The notes: generated from the sequence alone by a model not told the origin. Positions 8,799 to 17,745 are shown, counted from the first letter of the stretch. The stretch: DNA of 64,000 nt from Sporichthya brevicatena (GCF_039525035.1 NZ_BAAAHE010000020.1:14841-78840), one strand, 5' to 3'. Translations and numbers: made by a program.

Positions 8799-10850
8799 AT
8801 GGACGTCAAGCGTTATCTGCGCGGCCCGGTGGTCTGGATCATCGTGGCCGTTCTCGCCGTGATCCTGGTGAGCCGGGTGTTCGACGCGGCGAACGGCTAC
8901 AAGAAGGTCGACACCGCGACCGTCGTTGACGCCATCAACAAGGATCAGGTCCAGAAGGCCGAGCTGATCGGCGGCGCCTCGCCGCGCATCCAGCTCGAGC
9001 TCAAGGGCGACGTCAAGAACGACAAGATCCAGGCGTCCTACCTGGAGCGCCAGGGCGCCGAGCTCGGCAAGCTCCTCCAGGACAAGAAGGCCTCCGGCGC
9101 GATCGAGACCTACGACATCTCGAACCCGCGACAGAACTTCTTCGTCTCGCTGCTGGTGACGCTGCTGCCGTTCGTGCTGATCGTCGTCATCTTCCTGTTC
9201 CTCATGAACCAGATGCAGGGCGGCGGCTCGCGCGTCATGCAGTTCGGGAAGTCCAAGGCGAAGCTCATCTCCAAGGACACCCCGAAGACGACGTTCGCCG
9301 ACGTCGCCGGTGCCGGTGAGGCGGTGCAGGAGCTCCACGAGATCAAGGAGTTCCTCGAGGCCCCCGGCAAGTTCCAGGCGATGGGCGCGAAGATCCCGAA
9401 GGGCGTCCTGCTCTACGGCCCGCCCGGCACCGGTAAGACCCTCCTCGCGCGCGCCGTCGCCGGCGAGGCGGGCGTGCCGTTCTACTCGATCTCCGGGTCC
9501 GACTTCGTCGAGATGTTCGTCGGTGTCGGTGCCTCCCGCGTCCGCGACCTGTTCGAGCAGGCCAAGGCCAACGCCCCCGCGATCGTCTTCGTCGACGAGA
9601 TCGACGCCGTCGGTCGCCACCGCGGCGCCGGCCTCGGGGGTGGTCACGACGAGCGCGAGCAGACGCTGAACCAGCTCCTCGTCGAGATGGACGGCTTCGA
9701 CGTCAAGGGCGGCGTCATCCTGATCGCGGCGACGAACCGGCCCGACATCCTCGACCCGGCGCTGCTGCGTCCGGGTCGTTTCGACCGGCAGATCGCCGTC
9801 GAGCGTCCGGACCTGCAGGGCCGCCACGAGATCCTCAAGGTCCACGCGCGCGGCAAGCCCGTCGCGCCGGACATCGACCTGCTCTCGATCGCCCGCCGGA
9901 CGCCCGGCTTCACCGGCGCGGACCTCGCGAACGTCCTCAACGAGGCCGCGCTGCTGACGGCCCGCAGCGACGGCAAGCTGATCGACTACAAGGCCCTCGA
10001 CGAGGCGATCGACCGCGTCGTCGCCGGCCCGCAGAAGTCCTCTCGTCTGATGAACGAGAAGGAGAAGAAGATCACCGCCTACCACGAGGGCGGGCACGCC
10101 CTGGTGGCCGCGGCGCTGCCGAACACCGACCCGGTGCACAAGATCACGATCCTGTCCCGCGGCCGGGCCCTCGGCTACACGATGGTGCTGCCGGACGAGG
10201 ACAAGTACTCGACGACGCGCAACCAGATGCTCGACCAGCTCGCCTACATGATGGGCGGCCGCGCGGCGGAGGAGCTGATCTTCCACGACCCGACGACGGG
10301 CGCCGCGAACGACATCGAGAAGGCGACGGGTCTCGCCCGCGCGATGGTCACGCAGTACGGCATGACCGAGCGCCTCGGCGCGATCAAGCTCGGCCAGGAC
10401 AACGGCGAGGTCTTCCTCGGCCGCGACATGGGCCACCAGCGCGACTACTCCGAGGAGATCGCGGCGATCGTCGACGCCGAGGTCAAGAAGCTGATCGAGA
10501 CCGCGCACAACGAGGCCTTCCAGATCCTCGCCGACAACCGCGACATCCTCGACAACCTCGTCGTCGCCCTCCTGGAGAAGGAGACGCTGAACAAGGAGGA
10601 GGTCGCCGAGATCTTCCGCGACCTCAACCGGCGTCCCCAGCGTCCGGCGTGGACGGGTTCGGACCTGCGCATCCCGTCCAACCGCGCCCCGGTCATGACG
10701 CCGAAGGAGATCGCGCTCGCCAACGGGGCCCCCGTCGACGACGCCTCCACCCCGCCGCCCTCGATCCCCGCGGACAACCGTCCCGCCTACGAGCCCGACC
10801 CGAACTCCGGGCTCCCCGGCCGCCCCATCTGGGACCCCCCGACCGCCTGA
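8799..10850 (+). CDS. ftsH: ATP-dependent zinc metalloprotease FtsH
   Basis: A membrane-anchored AAA+ protease degrading misassembled membrane and regulatory proteins. The order is an N-terminal membrane helix ([16 protein letters not shown]), an extracytoplasmic segment, a second helix ([18 protein letters not shown]), the AAA module with Walker A GPPGTGKT near residue 207, Walker B VFVDEID and the SRH, and the M41 protease domain with HEGGH near residue 429. A Pro-rich tail of about 50 residues ends the 683-aa protein. The ATG at 8799 directly follows an alternative GTG at 8796. Confidence 0.97.
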   Translation: MDVKRYLRGPVVWIIVAVLAVILVSRVFDAANGYKKVDTATVVDAINKDQVQKAELIGGASPRIQLELKGDVKNDKIQASYLERQGAELGKLLQDKKASGAIETYDISNPRQNFFVSLLVTLLPFVLIVVIFLFLMNQMQGGGSRVMQFGKSKAKLISKDTPKTTFADVAGAGEAVQELHEIKEFLEAPGKFQAMGAKIPKGVLLYGPPGTGKTLLARAVAGEAGVPFYSISGSDFVEMFVGVGASRVRDLFEQAKANAPAIVFVDEIDAVGRHRGAGLGGGHDEREQTLNQLLVEMDGFDVKGGVILIAATNRPDILDPALLRPGRFDRQIAVERPDLQGRHEILKVHARGKPVAPDIDLLSIARRTPGFTGADLANVLNEAALLTARSDGKLIDYKALDEAIDRVVAGPQKSSRLMNEKEKKITAYHEGGHALVAAALPNTDPVHKITILSRGRALGYTMVLPDEDKYSTTRNQMLDQLAYMMGGRAAEELIFHDPTTGAANDIEKATGLARAMVTQYGMTERLGAIKLGQDNGEVFLGRDMGHQRDYSEEIAAIVDAEVKKLIETAHNEAFQILADNRDILDNLVVALLEKETLNKEEVAEIFRDLNRRPQRPAWTGSDLRIPSNRAPVMTPKEIALANGAPVDDASTPPPSIPADNRPAYEPDPNSGLPGRPIWDPPTA

Positions 10851-10895
10851 ACCACCCCGCTGGCGCGCGGGCCCGGGCTGCCGGCCCCAACCGCC

Positions 10896-10982
10896 GGGCC
10901 CAGCTGCACCGAGTGCGCAGTTGAGCCCCGGTGTGCGGCCTCGAACCGGTGCTGATCTGCGCACTCAGCGCAGGTGAGCCCC
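10896..10982. repeat. TGCGCACTC repeat family, inverted pair A/B
   Basis: Two related units of about 35 bp in opposite orientation. Unit A (10896-10930) reads on the minus strand as CTGCGCACTCGGTGCAGCTG; unit B (10951-10982) reads on the plus strand as ATCTGCGCACTCAGCGCAGG. Each has the palindromic core CTGCGC-N-TGCGCAG in more or less eroded form. Unit B contains the stop codon of the nuclease-like gene that follows. Confidence 0.8.
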
Positions 10983-11753
10983 GCGCCGCCGGAGGAGGTC
11001 GAGGACGCGGGCGATGTCCGACCCCCACTGGCGGGGTTGGTTCCGGTGGTGCGCGCCCTCGTACTCCAGGGCGAGGCCGATCCGGAAGCCCAGGTCGGGC
11101 TTCGCCCACTGGCGGCCGTACTCGTCGTAGAGCGGCTCGTTGACGGTGTCCGGGACGAACCCGTTCTCCACGAGGAGGATCCGCAGGTGACTCTCGGGCG
11201 CGGAGTCGGCCCGGGGATTGAGCAGCGGGAAGGCGCGCCGCGCCATGCGGACACCCGGCCGTCCGGTGCCGGCCTCCAGTGCCGTCACGAACGACGGCCG
11301 CGCCGACGGCACGCGGAGCAACCCGTCCCCGACGGCGACGAGGTTCGGGAAGTCCAGATGCGCCGCGAGGTCGACGAAAGTCCGGCCGGGGGAGGTTGTC
11401 CGGAGTCCTCCGTGTTCCCACACCGCGCCGAGGTCCCGGACCCGATGTGCGACGACGCCCTTGATCCGCGGCTCGACGGTCGCCGCCACGCTGGCATGCA
11501 CCCGGGAGTCTGCGGCCACCGGAGCGTCGAAGAGCCTCGCCGCCGTCTGGTGGCTGAAGGCGGCGTCGTCCGGCAGCACGAGCCGCGCCGCCTCGCACCG
11601 CGCGCGGAGGTCCAGGCGCGCGTCGGTCGCGATCCGCACTCCCCGTGACACCGAACGGAATCGCCTGCCTTGCAGCTGACGCCGTGTCAGCCCCGCCGCC
11701 ATCGCGTCCGAGTTCCGGAACGGCCGGGAATCGCTGAAGTCGGAAGAAGTCAT
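10965..11753 (-). CDS. AbiEi/DUF559-type protein with Vsr-like nuclease fold
   Basis: A 262-residue member of a family very common in actinobacteria: an N-terminal DNA-binding-like part (GLTRRQLQGRRFRSVSRGVR), a middle AbiEi-like region, and a C-terminal PD-(D/E)XK domain. Candidate catalytic residues are Glu in PESHLR, Asp in KPDLGF, and Glu/His in LEYEGAHH. The C-terminus stops early (RRRGAHLR) inside repeat unit B, without the usual final strand and helix. It is a lone gene against the direction of the fol operon, flanked on both sides by TGCGCACTC repeats. Function is unproven; a repair, defence or mobile-element role are all possible. Confidence 0.75.
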   Translation of the reverse strand: MTSSDFSDSRPFRNSDAMAAGLTRRQLQGRRFRSVSRGVRIATDARLDLRARCEAARLVLPDDAAFSHQTAARLFDAPVAADSRVHASVAATVEPRIKGVVAHRVRDLGAVWEHGGLRTTSPGRTFVDLAAHLDFPNLVAVGDGLLRVPSARPSFVTALEAGTGRPGVRMARRAFPLLNPRADSAPESHLRILLVENGFVPDTVNEPLYDEYGRQWAKPDLGFRIGLALEYEGAHHRNQPRQWGSDIARVLDLLRRRGAHLR

Positions 11754-11866
11754 GGCGCGGACTCTGCCTCCTCGCGGACGCCGCCGTTCCTGGGCTGTGG
11801 ACAACCCCGTGGGGGTGCGCCCCTGTGCATAAGTCGCCCGAACGTGCTCGCCGGCCAGGCACGGAG

Positions 11867-11952
11867 GTGCTCTTCTGCGCACTCGGCGCAGCTGGGCCCG
11901 GGGCTAGGGCCGCGGACCGGTGCTGATCTGCGCACCGGGTGCCGTTGGGCCC
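11867..11952. repeat. TGCGCACTC repeat family, direct pair C/D
   Basis: Unit C (11867-11900, CTGCGCACTCGGCGCAGCTG) and unit D (11919-11952, GATCTGCGCACCGGGTGCCG) lie in the same orientation about 52 bp apart, upstream of the nuclease-like gene and of folE. The end of D holds a TTGGGC that could act as the -35 for folE. Confidence 0.78.
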
Positions 11953-11969
11953 CGTCACCGGGCAGTGCC

Positions 11970-11975
11970 TAGGCT
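11970..11975 (+). promoter_or_regulatory. -10 box of folE
   Basis: TAGGCT lies 6 bases before the folE ATG, giving a leaderless or nearly leaderless message, a common actinobacterial arrangement. A TTGGGC at 11945-11950 is 19 bp upstream of it. Confidence 0.55.
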
Positions 11976-11981
11976 GACGGG

Positions 11982-12605
11982 ATGGTCCAACCCACCTCCC
12001 TGCCGGCAGACGACGGGGGCGCGAAGCGTCCCTACGACGCGAAGCGGGCGGAGGACGCCGTCCGGGAGCTGCTGTACGCGATCGGGGAGGACCCGGAGCG
12101 GGACGGGCTCAAGGACACCCCGGCCCGGGTGGCGCGAGCGTACGCGGAGATGTTCTCCGGGCTCTGGCAGCGGCCGGAGGACGTGCTGACCACGACCTTC
12201 GACCTCGGGCACGACGAGATGATCCTGGTCCGGGACATCGAGATGTACTCCTGCTGCGAGCACCACCTCGTGCCGTTCCACGGGCTCGCGCACATCGGGT
12301 ACATCCCGGCGCCGGAGGGCCGGATCACCGGGCTGTCCAAGCTGGCCCGCCTGGTCGACGTGTTCGCCAAGCGCCCGCAGGTCCAGGAGCGACTGACGAC
12401 GCAGATCGCCGACTCGCTGATGCGGATCCTCGAGCCGCGGGGCGCGATCGTCGTCATCGAGGCCGAGCACCTGTGCATGACGATGCGCGGGGTCCGGAAG
12501 CCGGGGTCGCGGACGATCACGTCCGCGGTGCGCGGGAGCCTGCTCAACGCCACCACACGGGCCGAGGCGATGGCCCTGATCATGGAGTCCGGGCCGCGCC
12601 GGTGA
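11982..12605 (+). CDS. folE: GTP cyclohydrolase I
   Basis: First committed enzyme of tetrahydrofolate synthesis, converting GTP to dihydroneopterin triphosphate. Zinc-site residues are visible: Cys/His in [12 protein letters not shown] near residue 91 and the second Cys in [11 protein letters not shown]. The [21 protein letters not shown] segment is also characteristic. Length is 207 aa. It heads the folE-folP-NTF2-folB-folK run. Confidence 0.97.
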   Translation: MVQPTSLPADDGGAKRPYDAKRAEDAVRELLYAIGEDPERDGLKDTPARVARAYAEMFSGLWQRPEDVLTTTFDLGHDEMILVRDIEMYSCCEHHLVPFHGLAHIGYIPAPEGRITGLSKLARLVDVFAKRPQVQERLTTQIADSLMRILEPRGAIVVIEAEHLCMTMRGVRKPGSRTITSAVRGSLLNATTRAEAMALIMESGPRR

Positions 12606-12609
12606 CCAG

Positions 12610-13455
12610 GTGAACAGAGCAGTCCCCGGCCTGCCGGTCCGGGACCGGTGCCTGGTCATGGGCGTCGTCAACGTCACCCCCGACTCGTTCTCCGACGGCG
12701 GCGAGTTCTTCGACGCCGAGACCGCCGTCCAGCGGGGCCGGTACCTCATGCGCACCGGCGCGGACCTCATCGACGTCGGCGGGGAGTCGACCCGCCCGGG
12801 CGCGGTGCGGATCGAGGCGGCCGAGGAGCTGCGCCGGGTCATCCCGGTGGTCGCGGCGCTGGCGAACGACGGCATCCCCGTCGCGGTGGACACGACCCGG
12901 GCCGAGGTCGCGGCCGACGCGCTCGCGGCCGGGGCGCGCCTGGTCAACGACGTCTCCGGCGGCCTGTCGGACCCCGAGATGGTCGGGTTGGTCGCCGCGG
13001 CGGGCGTACCGTACGTCCTCATGCACTGGCGCGGCCCGAGCGTCGACATGCAGTCCCGCGCCGTCTACGACGACGTGGTGGCCGACGTCTGCCGTGAACT
13101 GCAGACCCGCCTCGACGAGGTGACGGCCGCGGGGGTCGACCCCGAGCACGTCATCCTCGACCCGGGCCTGGGCTTCGCGAAGACCGCCGAGCACAACTGG
13201 GCCCTGCTCGCCCGCCTGCACGAGCTGCACGCCCTCGGCCGGCCGCTGCTGGTCGCGGCCTCGCGGAAGGCCTTCCTCGGCCGCCTGCTGCCCGACGCGG
13301 ACGGCCACCCGCGCCCGGTGGACCAGCGCGAGGACGCCACGACCGCCGTCTCGGCCCTGGCGGCCGCGCAGGGGGCGTACTGCGTCCGCGTGCACGAGGC
13401 GGGCCCGACCGCCGACGCCGTCCGCGTGGCGGCCGCCTGGACGGGAGCGCGATGA
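12610..13455 (+). CDS. folP: Dihydropteroate synthase
   Basis: Joins p-aminobenzoate to the pterin pyrophosphate; the target of sulfonamides. TIM-barrel signatures are complete: MGVVNVTPDSFSDGG, DVGGESTRPGA, LVNDVSGG, ILDPGLGFAKT and ASRKAFLG. The GTG start lies 5 bp after the folE stop. Length is 281 aa. It overlaps the next gene by 4 bp (ATGA), so translation is probably coupled. Confidence 0.97.
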   Translation: MNRAVPGLPVRDRCLVMGVVNVTPDSFSDGGEFFDAETAVQRGRYLMRTGADLIDVGGESTRPGAVRIEAAEELRRVIPVVAALANDGIPVAVDTTRAEVAADALAAGARLVNDVSGGLSDPEMVGLVAAAGVPYVLMHWRGPSVDMQSRAVYDDVVADVCRELQTRLDEVTAAGVDPEHVILDPGLGFAKTAEHNWALLARLHELHALGRPLLVAASRKAFLGRLLPDADGHPRPVDQREDATTAVSALAAAQGAYCVRVHEAGPTADAVRVAAAWTGAR

Positions 13456-13883
13456 GCGACGAACAGCGGCTCATCGAGCTCAACGAGGACTTCTACGCCG
13501 CCTTCGAGGCCGGCGACCTGGACCGCATGGACCGGATCTGGGCCAACGGCGACCTCGCGGCGTCGGTGACCTGCGTGCACCCGGGCTGGCCGGCGCTGCG
13601 GGGCCGGGACGAGGTGCTGCGCTCCTGGGCGATGATCATGGCGAACACGACGTACATCCAGTTCGTCCTGACGGACGTCGAGGTCCACCTCGGGTCGGAC
13701 TTCGCGGTGCTCACCTGCGTCGAGAACATCCTCACCGACGACGACGAGGACGACGCCACGACCTTCGCCGGGGCAAAAGGCGTGGCCACGAACATTTTTC
13801 GGCGGACCGAGAACGGCTGGCAGCTGTGGGTCCGCCACGGCTCACCGGTCATCTCGGACACGCACGACGACGACGAGGGGTAG
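13452..13883 (+). CDS. Nuclear transport factor 2 (SnoaL-like) family protein
   Basis: A 143-residue cone-shaped alpha+beta protein. The pattern LIELNEDFYAAFEAGDLDRMDRIWA followed by CVHPGWPALRGRDEVLRSW is the typical NTF2/DUF4440 beginning. It sits between folP and folB in many actinobacteria. Whether it acts in folate metabolism is unknown. Confidence 0.88.
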   Translation: MSDEQRLIELNEDFYAAFEAGDLDRMDRIWANGDLAASVTCVHPGWPALRGRDEVLRSWAMIMANTTYIQFVLTDVEVHLGSDFAVLTCVENILTDDDEDDATTFAGAKGVATNIFRRTENGWQLWVRHGSPVISDTHDDDEG

Positions 13884-13948
13884 CTGAGGGATTACTTAAC
13901 CCTTCGCCGGGTCTCAACTGCCCGGTGCCGTGGAAGAACCAGGGCAGG

Positions 13949-13954
13949 TAGGTT
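13949..13954 (+). promoter_or_regulatory. Internal promoter -10 before folB
   Basis: TAGGTT, a TAGGNT-type -10 box, lies about 43 bp before the folB ATG in the only sizeable gap (113 bp) of the fol run, so folB and folK may also be transcribed separately. Confidence 0.45.
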
Positions 13955-13996
13955 GCACGTACCGCTCTCCCGCCGAGAAGTGAGGACACCGCCCGT

Positions 13997-14365
13997 ATGC
14001 AGCAGCTCGACCGCATCGCCCTCCGGGGTCTGCGCGGCTTCGGGCGGCACGGGGTCCTGCCCTCGGAGCGGGCGAACGGGCAGCCGTTCCTGGTCGACGT
14101 GGAGCTCGGGGTCGACACCCGCCGCGCCGCCAAGAGCGACGACCTGTCCGACACCGTGGACTACGCCGGTCTCGCCGACCGTGTCGTGGCCCTCGTGGAG
14201 GGGGAGCCCGTCAACCTGATCGAGACCCTGGCCGAGCGCATCGCCGCGATGTGCCTGGAGGACCCCGGGGTCGAGCAGGTGCAGATCACCGTCCACAAGC
14301 CCGAAGCGCCGGTCTCCGTCGCGTTCGAGGACGTATCCGTGACGATCATGCGGAGCCGCTCATGA
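13997..14365 (+). CDS. folB: Dihydroneopterin aldolase
   Basis: Cleaves dihydroneopterin to 6-hydroxymethyl-dihydropterin and glycolaldehyde. Family features include LRGLRGFGRHGVLPSERANG, the DTVDYAGLAD segment and LIETLAERIA with the pterin-binding Glu. Length is 122 aa. The stop overlaps the folK start (ATGA), matching the order of the reactions. Confidence 0.95.
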   Translation: MQQLDRIALRGLRGFGRHGVLPSERANGQPFLVDVELGVDTRRAAKSDDLSDTVDYAGLADRVVALVEGEPVNLIETLAERIAAMCLEDPGVEQVQITVHKPEAPVSVAFEDVSVTIMRSRS

Positions 14366-14922
14366 CTGACACCTCGCCCGGCGTCGACGACACCCTCACC
14401 GGCCAGCTGCGCCCCATCCGGCGGGCCGTGCTCTCGCTCGGCTCGAACACCGGCGACCGTGAGACGAACCTGCAGAACGCGATCGACGCGATCCTCGACG
14501 CCCCCGGCATCTGGGGGCTGAGCGTCTCCCCGGTGTACGAGTCCGAGCCGGAGAAGCCCGAGGACGGCGGGAAGTTCTACAACGCGGTCCTGCTGGTCGA
14601 CACCGAGATGTCCGGCGCCACGCTGCTGGAGCGCTGCCACGCCGTCGAGGAGGCCTTCGGCCGCCCGCGCGTGGGGGAGGACCGCTCCGGTCCCCGCCGT
14701 CTGGACGTCGACGTCGTCGCGCTCGCCGACCGCGTGCTGGACGACCCGGCGATCACGCTGCCGCACCCGCGTGCCCACAAGCGGGCGTTCGTGCTGCTGC
14801 CGTGGCGGGACGTCGAGCCCGACGCCGAGCTCGTCACCCACGGCAAGATCGCCGACCTCCTGACGGACCTGGACACCTCGACGCTGCGCCGCACCGACGT
14901 CGTCCTGGAACTGCCGGCCTGA
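14362..14922 (+). CDS. folK: 2-amino-4-hydroxy-6-hydroxymethyldihydropteridine pyrophosphokinase
   Basis: Transfers pyrophosphate from ATP to the pterin. HPPK signatures are present: LSLGSNTGDRETNLQNAI, GPRRLDVDVVAL and LPHPRAHKRAFVLLPW. The ATG at 14362 overlaps the folB stop by 4 bp. A short N-terminal extension (about 20 residues) precedes the fold. Length is 186 aa. Confidence 0.95.
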   Translation: MTDTSPGVDDTLTGQLRPIRRAVLSLGSNTGDRETNLQNAIDAILDAPGIWGLSVSPVYESEPEKPEDGGKFYNAVLLVDTEMSGATLLERCHAVEEAFGRPRVGEDRSGPRRLDVDVVALADRVLDDPAITLPHPRAHKRAFVLLPWRDVEPDAELVTHGKIADLLTDLDTSTLRRTDVVLELPA

Positions 14923-14929
14923 CGCGGTC

Positions 14930-15445
14930 GTGCTGCGACCGACGCGACCGCCGGTCCTCGCCGCGGTCGCGGTGCTGGCCGGCTCGGTCGGGTACTCGGC
15001 CGGGCTGCTGATCGACGGCTCGGGCCGGACGCTGCCGCGCGTCCCGGCCACGGCCGCCGGCGTCCTCGCGCTGCTGGCGGCGGTGCTGATCGGCCTGGCC
15101 GTGAGCACCCGGGGCCGGCTGCGCGCGATCGCCGAGCGCCGCCCCGACGCCCGGCCGGTGAACGCGCTGCAGACCGCGCGGTACGTGGTCCTGGCACGGG
15201 CGAGCTCGCCGGTCGGGGCCGCGATGGCGGGCGGCTACGGCGGCTACACGCTCTTCCTCGCCGGGGACTGGGGCGAGCCCGGCCGCTCCGAGATCGGGAC
15301 GAACGCGCTCGCGGCCGCGGTCGCGTCGGTGGCGGTGATCGCCGGGGCGCTGTTCCTCGAGCACGTCTGCCGGGTCCCCGGGGGCGACGGCGACGGCCCC
15401 GACCGCCCCGGCCTCCCCGGCCCCCGGGCCGACCACGCGGGCTGA
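14930..15445 (+). CDS. DUF3180 membrane protein
   Basis: A 171-residue protein with four hydrophobic segments, starting from GTG 7 bp after folK. The ALQTARYVVLARASSPVGAA motif near the middle is characteristic of DUF3180, found directly after folK across actinobacteria (Rv3605c in M. tuberculosis). Function is unknown. The tail is Gly/Pro-rich. It is the last conserved gene before the accessory region. Confidence 0.9.
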   Translation: MLRPTRPPVLAAVAVLAGSVGYSAGLLIDGSGRTLPRVPATAAGVLALLAAVLIGLAVSTRGRLRAIAERRPDARPVNALQTARYVVLARASSPVGAAMAGGYGGYTLFLAGDWGEPGRSEIGTNALAAAVASVAVIAGALFLEHVCRVPGGDGDGPDRPGLPGPRADHAG

Positions 15446-15451
15446 CAGTTG

Positions 15452-15491
15452 CTGTTGTGTCTTATGCAACAGTGTTGTATGGTGCACAACA
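15452..15491. promoter_or_regulatory. Two tandem operator-like inverted repeats
   Basis: CTGTTG-N9-CAACAG (15452-15472) and TGTTGT-N7-ACAACA (15473-15491) abut one another and end exactly at the GTG of the next gene. They share the TGTTG half site, and the DNA is locally AT-rich. This fits autoregulation by the helix-turn-helix protein of the downstream pair. Confidence 0.6.
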
Positions 15492-15743
15492 GTGATTAGC
15501 AAGGGGCGTCACCCCAAGAACTCGATCGCGCAGGCGCTCGATGGTGCGCGTGAAGCCTCCATGGTCGTCACGGAGGTACACAAAGGTCATCGGTGGGGCG
15601 TCGTTCGGTGTGCCTGTGGAGCGGACTTCGCGGTCTGGAGCACGCCGCGGAACGCTGACACTCATGCCAAGCAAGTCGATCGGTTCGTCGCCAAGCACCG
15701 CGCCTGTGTTACCGAGCAGACCGGAGAGTTCGAGGAGGGATGA
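15492..15743 (+). CDS. Toxin-like protein of a small two-gene module (HicA-like)
   Basis: An 83-residue basic protein with GHRWG, a CxC pair (RCACG) and WSTPRN followed by a basic helix. I recognise this pattern as a common actinobacterial hypothetical protein paired with a helix-turn-helix partner, with HicA-like size and order. The GTG start abuts the operator repeats and no clear ribosome binding site is present, so translation may be leaderless. It overlaps the next gene by 4 bp. Toxin activity is inference. Confidence 0.6.
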   Translation: MISKGRHPKNSIAQALDGAREASMVVTEVHKGHRWGVVRCACGADFAVWSTPRNADTHAKQVDRFVAKHRACVTEQTGEFEEG

Positions 15744-16285
15744 GCCCGATGAGCATGTGGAACTTCCGATTGCGGCTCAACCGTGCGCTTAGTGACGACG
15801 AGGTCGACGCTCTGTACGAAGCAGGGCTCGACGATGCCGGCATCCAAGCCCGCCCGGTCGGGCTTCTCGACGTCGACCGGGAGGCTGACACGCTCCTGGA
15901 CGCTGTCCTGTCGGCGGTCGGACAGGCCGAGTCGGTCGAGGGTCTCCGGGTCGCCGAGTTGGTCGACTCGGACGCCGTGACATTGGCGGAAATCGCCGAA
16001 CGCGTCGGCCGGACGTACGAGTCCATCCGGCTCCTCGCGGAAGGGAAGCGCGGCCCGGGCGGATTCCCCGCTCCGCTGCACGGTCTGGAGGGTCCGCGCG
16101 GTGCGCGGCTGTACTCCTGGGTAGAGGTTCGCGAATGGCTGCTCGGCGCGGGCGTGCATCTCGACAAGGGGCCTGCAGTCGATCGCACCCTCCCTGCGAT
16201 CCGTGGCGCCCTGCTACTGCGTGACGCCCTGCTCGCCCTCGATCCGTCGAACGCCGCCAAGGTTCGGCACCTGGTGGGCGCCTGA
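15740..16285 (+). CDS. Helix-turn-helix protein, antitoxin-like partner
   Basis: A 181-residue protein with an N-terminal HicB-like strand-helix region (FRLRLNRALSDDEVDALYEAG) and a central DNA-binding helix-turn-helix (VTLAEIAERVGRTYESIRLLAEG), followed by a MerR/excisionase-like SWVEVREWL motif. It is translationally coupled to the small basic gene upstream (ATGA overlap). The order, sizes and operator repeats support a toxin-antitoxin-like unit with this protein as repressor/antitoxin. Confidence 0.6.
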   Translation: MSPMSMWNFRLRLNRALSDDEVDALYEAGLDDAGIQARPVGLLDVDREADTLLDAVLSAVGQAESVEGLRVAELVDSDAVTLAEIAERVGRTYESIRLLAEGKRGPGGFPAPLHGLEGPRGARLYSWVEVREWLLGAGVHLDKGPAVDRTLPAIRGALLLRDALLALDPSNAAKVRHLVGA

Positions 16286-16296
16286 CTCCTCGGGTC

Positions 16297-16380
16297 TACC
16301 TGCGCAGAGTGCGCAGATCGGCCCCGGTCCGTGCCCGGCGACCCGTGCCCAACTCCACCGAGTGCGCAGATCGGCCCCGC
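16297..16380. repeat. TGCGCACTC repeat family, direct pair E/F
   Basis: Unit E (16297-16328) contains CTGCGCA-GAG-TGCGCAG, a perfect 7-bp inverted repeat; unit F (16347-16380) carries CACCGAGTGCGCAGATCGG. Both read in the minus orientation relative to units B-D. They lie 12 bp past the antitoxin-like gene. Confidence 0.78.
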
Positions 16381-16506
16381 GGGCCGGCCTCGCGGGCTGC
16401 TGGACGCGGTCGATTCGCCCCGCTTCGTCACACAAGTCGCGACACGCCTCTCACGTCTCGGCGTGCCTCATCGGAATCGTGAGTCACACCGGTTACTTTT
16501 TCGCCC

Positions 16507-17184
16507 ATGACACGTGGACGCCATCGCCAGCAGCTCCCCACCGTCAAGACCGTGTCCGGCGTGAGCGTCGGAACGGTCGCGACCGCGGGGGTCGTACTCG
16601 CCGTCGTTTCCGGAGACACCCAGGTTCTGCGGCTGGCCGTGGTCGCGTCCTGGTTGATCGCGCTCGGGCTGGTCGCGGACTCGGTCCGCCGCAGCCGGCG
16701 CTACTCCCGCGAACTGGCGCTGCAGGAATCGATGCGCCGCCGGGACGAGTCGCTGTTCACCCAGCAGCTGTCCGTTCTGAGCGAGAGCATCAAGTCGCTG
16801 CAGACGCAGGTCGAGACGATGAACGCCGAGTCCGCCGAGCTGCGGGCCGAGGTCGCCCAGCTGCGGGTCGAGAAGGCGGAGGCCGACGAGATCGTCCGCC
16901 AGGCCCGCGCCGAGCGCGCGAAGGCTCAGCTGGCCGAGCGCGAGGCCGCGGACCAGCGTCTGCTCACCGCCGCCGCGTTCGAGGCCGCCGCCGCCGTGCT
17001 CCAGAGCTTCGGCAACGGCGAGACCGAGGACTCCGGCGACTGGATCGACGCCTGGGTCGCCAGCCTCCGCACCTCCGGCGAGCTGGACCTCACCATGCAC
17101 GACGACACGATCGAGATCGACCTCGACTCCGACGAGGTCGCCGTCGACGAGGTCGACAACCTCCCGATCGTCAAGATCGCCTGA
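16507..17184 (+). CDS. Membrane-anchored coiled-coil protein
   Basis: A 225-residue protein with two hydrophobic segments (about residues 17-33 and 42-58), then a long coiled coil (about 65-150) rich in Glu, Ala, Gln and Arg, and an acidic C-terminus (SGDW...DEVAVDEVDNLPIVKIA). This is the layout of a small membrane-tethered scaffold facing the cytoplasm. I do not recognise a named family. A clear terminator follows. Confidence 0.75.
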   Translation: MTRGRHRQQLPTVKTVSGVSVGTVATAGVVLAVVSGDTQVLRLAVVASWLIALGLVADSVRRSRRYSRELALQESMRRRDESLFTQQLSVLSESIKSLQTQVETMNAESAELRAEVAQLRVEKAEADEIVRQARAERAKAQLAEREAADQRLLTAAAFEAAAAVLQSFGNGETEDSGDWIDAWVASLRTSGELDLTMHDDTIEIDLDSDEVAVDEVDNLPIVKIA

Positions 17185-17203
17185 CCGAGGGCTTCACCTC
17201 GAC

Positions 17204-17239
17204 GAAGGGCCCGGCATCCAGCCGGGCCCTTCCCTTTTG
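17204..17239 (+). terminator. Intrinsic terminator
   Basis: GAAGGGCCCGGC (17204-17215), a 5-base loop and its perfect complement (17221-17232), followed by CCTTTTG. A strong 12-bp stem directly after the coiled-coil gene. Confidence 0.8.
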
Positions 17240-17382
17240 CGCCCGTCCTTCGGCAGCCTGGTCAGGCCACCACCGGAGGAGGGGTTGAAGTGAGCGAGAG
17301 CCGCCCCACCTACCTCGTCCCGGGTTCGTTCGATCTCGAGGTCGACCACGGTTAGATCGGTCGGACGCCGAAAGACGCACCG

Positions 17383-17660
17383 GTGCTGCTCATCGGGATC
17401 GGTTCGGACCTCGCGATGATGGAGGCGCTCAACTCTTACGGACGGCCCTTCCACCAGAGTTTCCCGTCGAGGCCCAGGCGCGAACGGTGCTCTCCGCGGT
17501 GGGAGGTGGGGAGCGGACCTTCTCGAACATCGGCCGCGCGGCAAGCGATCTGCAGCAGGCGTCGCTGAACCGATCCCTACGGCTGCTGGCGGAGAAGAGC
17601 ATGACTCCGTCGACCAGCCGCTCTCCACGAAGGCCAGTCCAAAGGACAAGCGCTACCGCC
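17383..17660 (+). pseudogene. Remnant of an AAA-type ATPase (DUF234-like)
   Basis: Broken pieces of one protein appear in successive frames: LLIGIGSDLAMMEALNSYGR (17383 onward), then FPVEAQARTVLSAVGGGE and LQQASLNRSLRLLAEK in another frame, then VDQPLSTKASPKDKRYR in a third. These resemble the C-terminal half of archaeal-type ATPases with a DUF234 domain. The N-terminal Walker region is missing and at least two frameshifts are needed. A 21-codon reading frame with a strong GGAGGAGG site (GTG at 17290) just upstream may be another scrap. Confidence 0.55.
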
Positions 17661-17710
17661 CCTGCTCACCGCCTGGTCGTGACACCCCCCGGGGGACGTG
17701 GGTCCTCTAG

Positions 17711-17737
17711 CCCCCTTGACATTGAAAATCAAGGGGG
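17711..17737. promoter_or_regulatory. Inverted repeat overlapping promoter and RBS of the hicA-like gene
   Basis: CCCCCTTGA and TCAAGGGGG form a perfect 9-bp inverted repeat with a 9-base AT-rich loop. A TTGACA (17716-17721) overlaps the left arm and the G-rich right arm doubles as the ribosome binding site, so a bound repressor or RNA hairpin would block expression. Confidence 0.5.
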
Positions 17738-17745
17738 GATTGATT

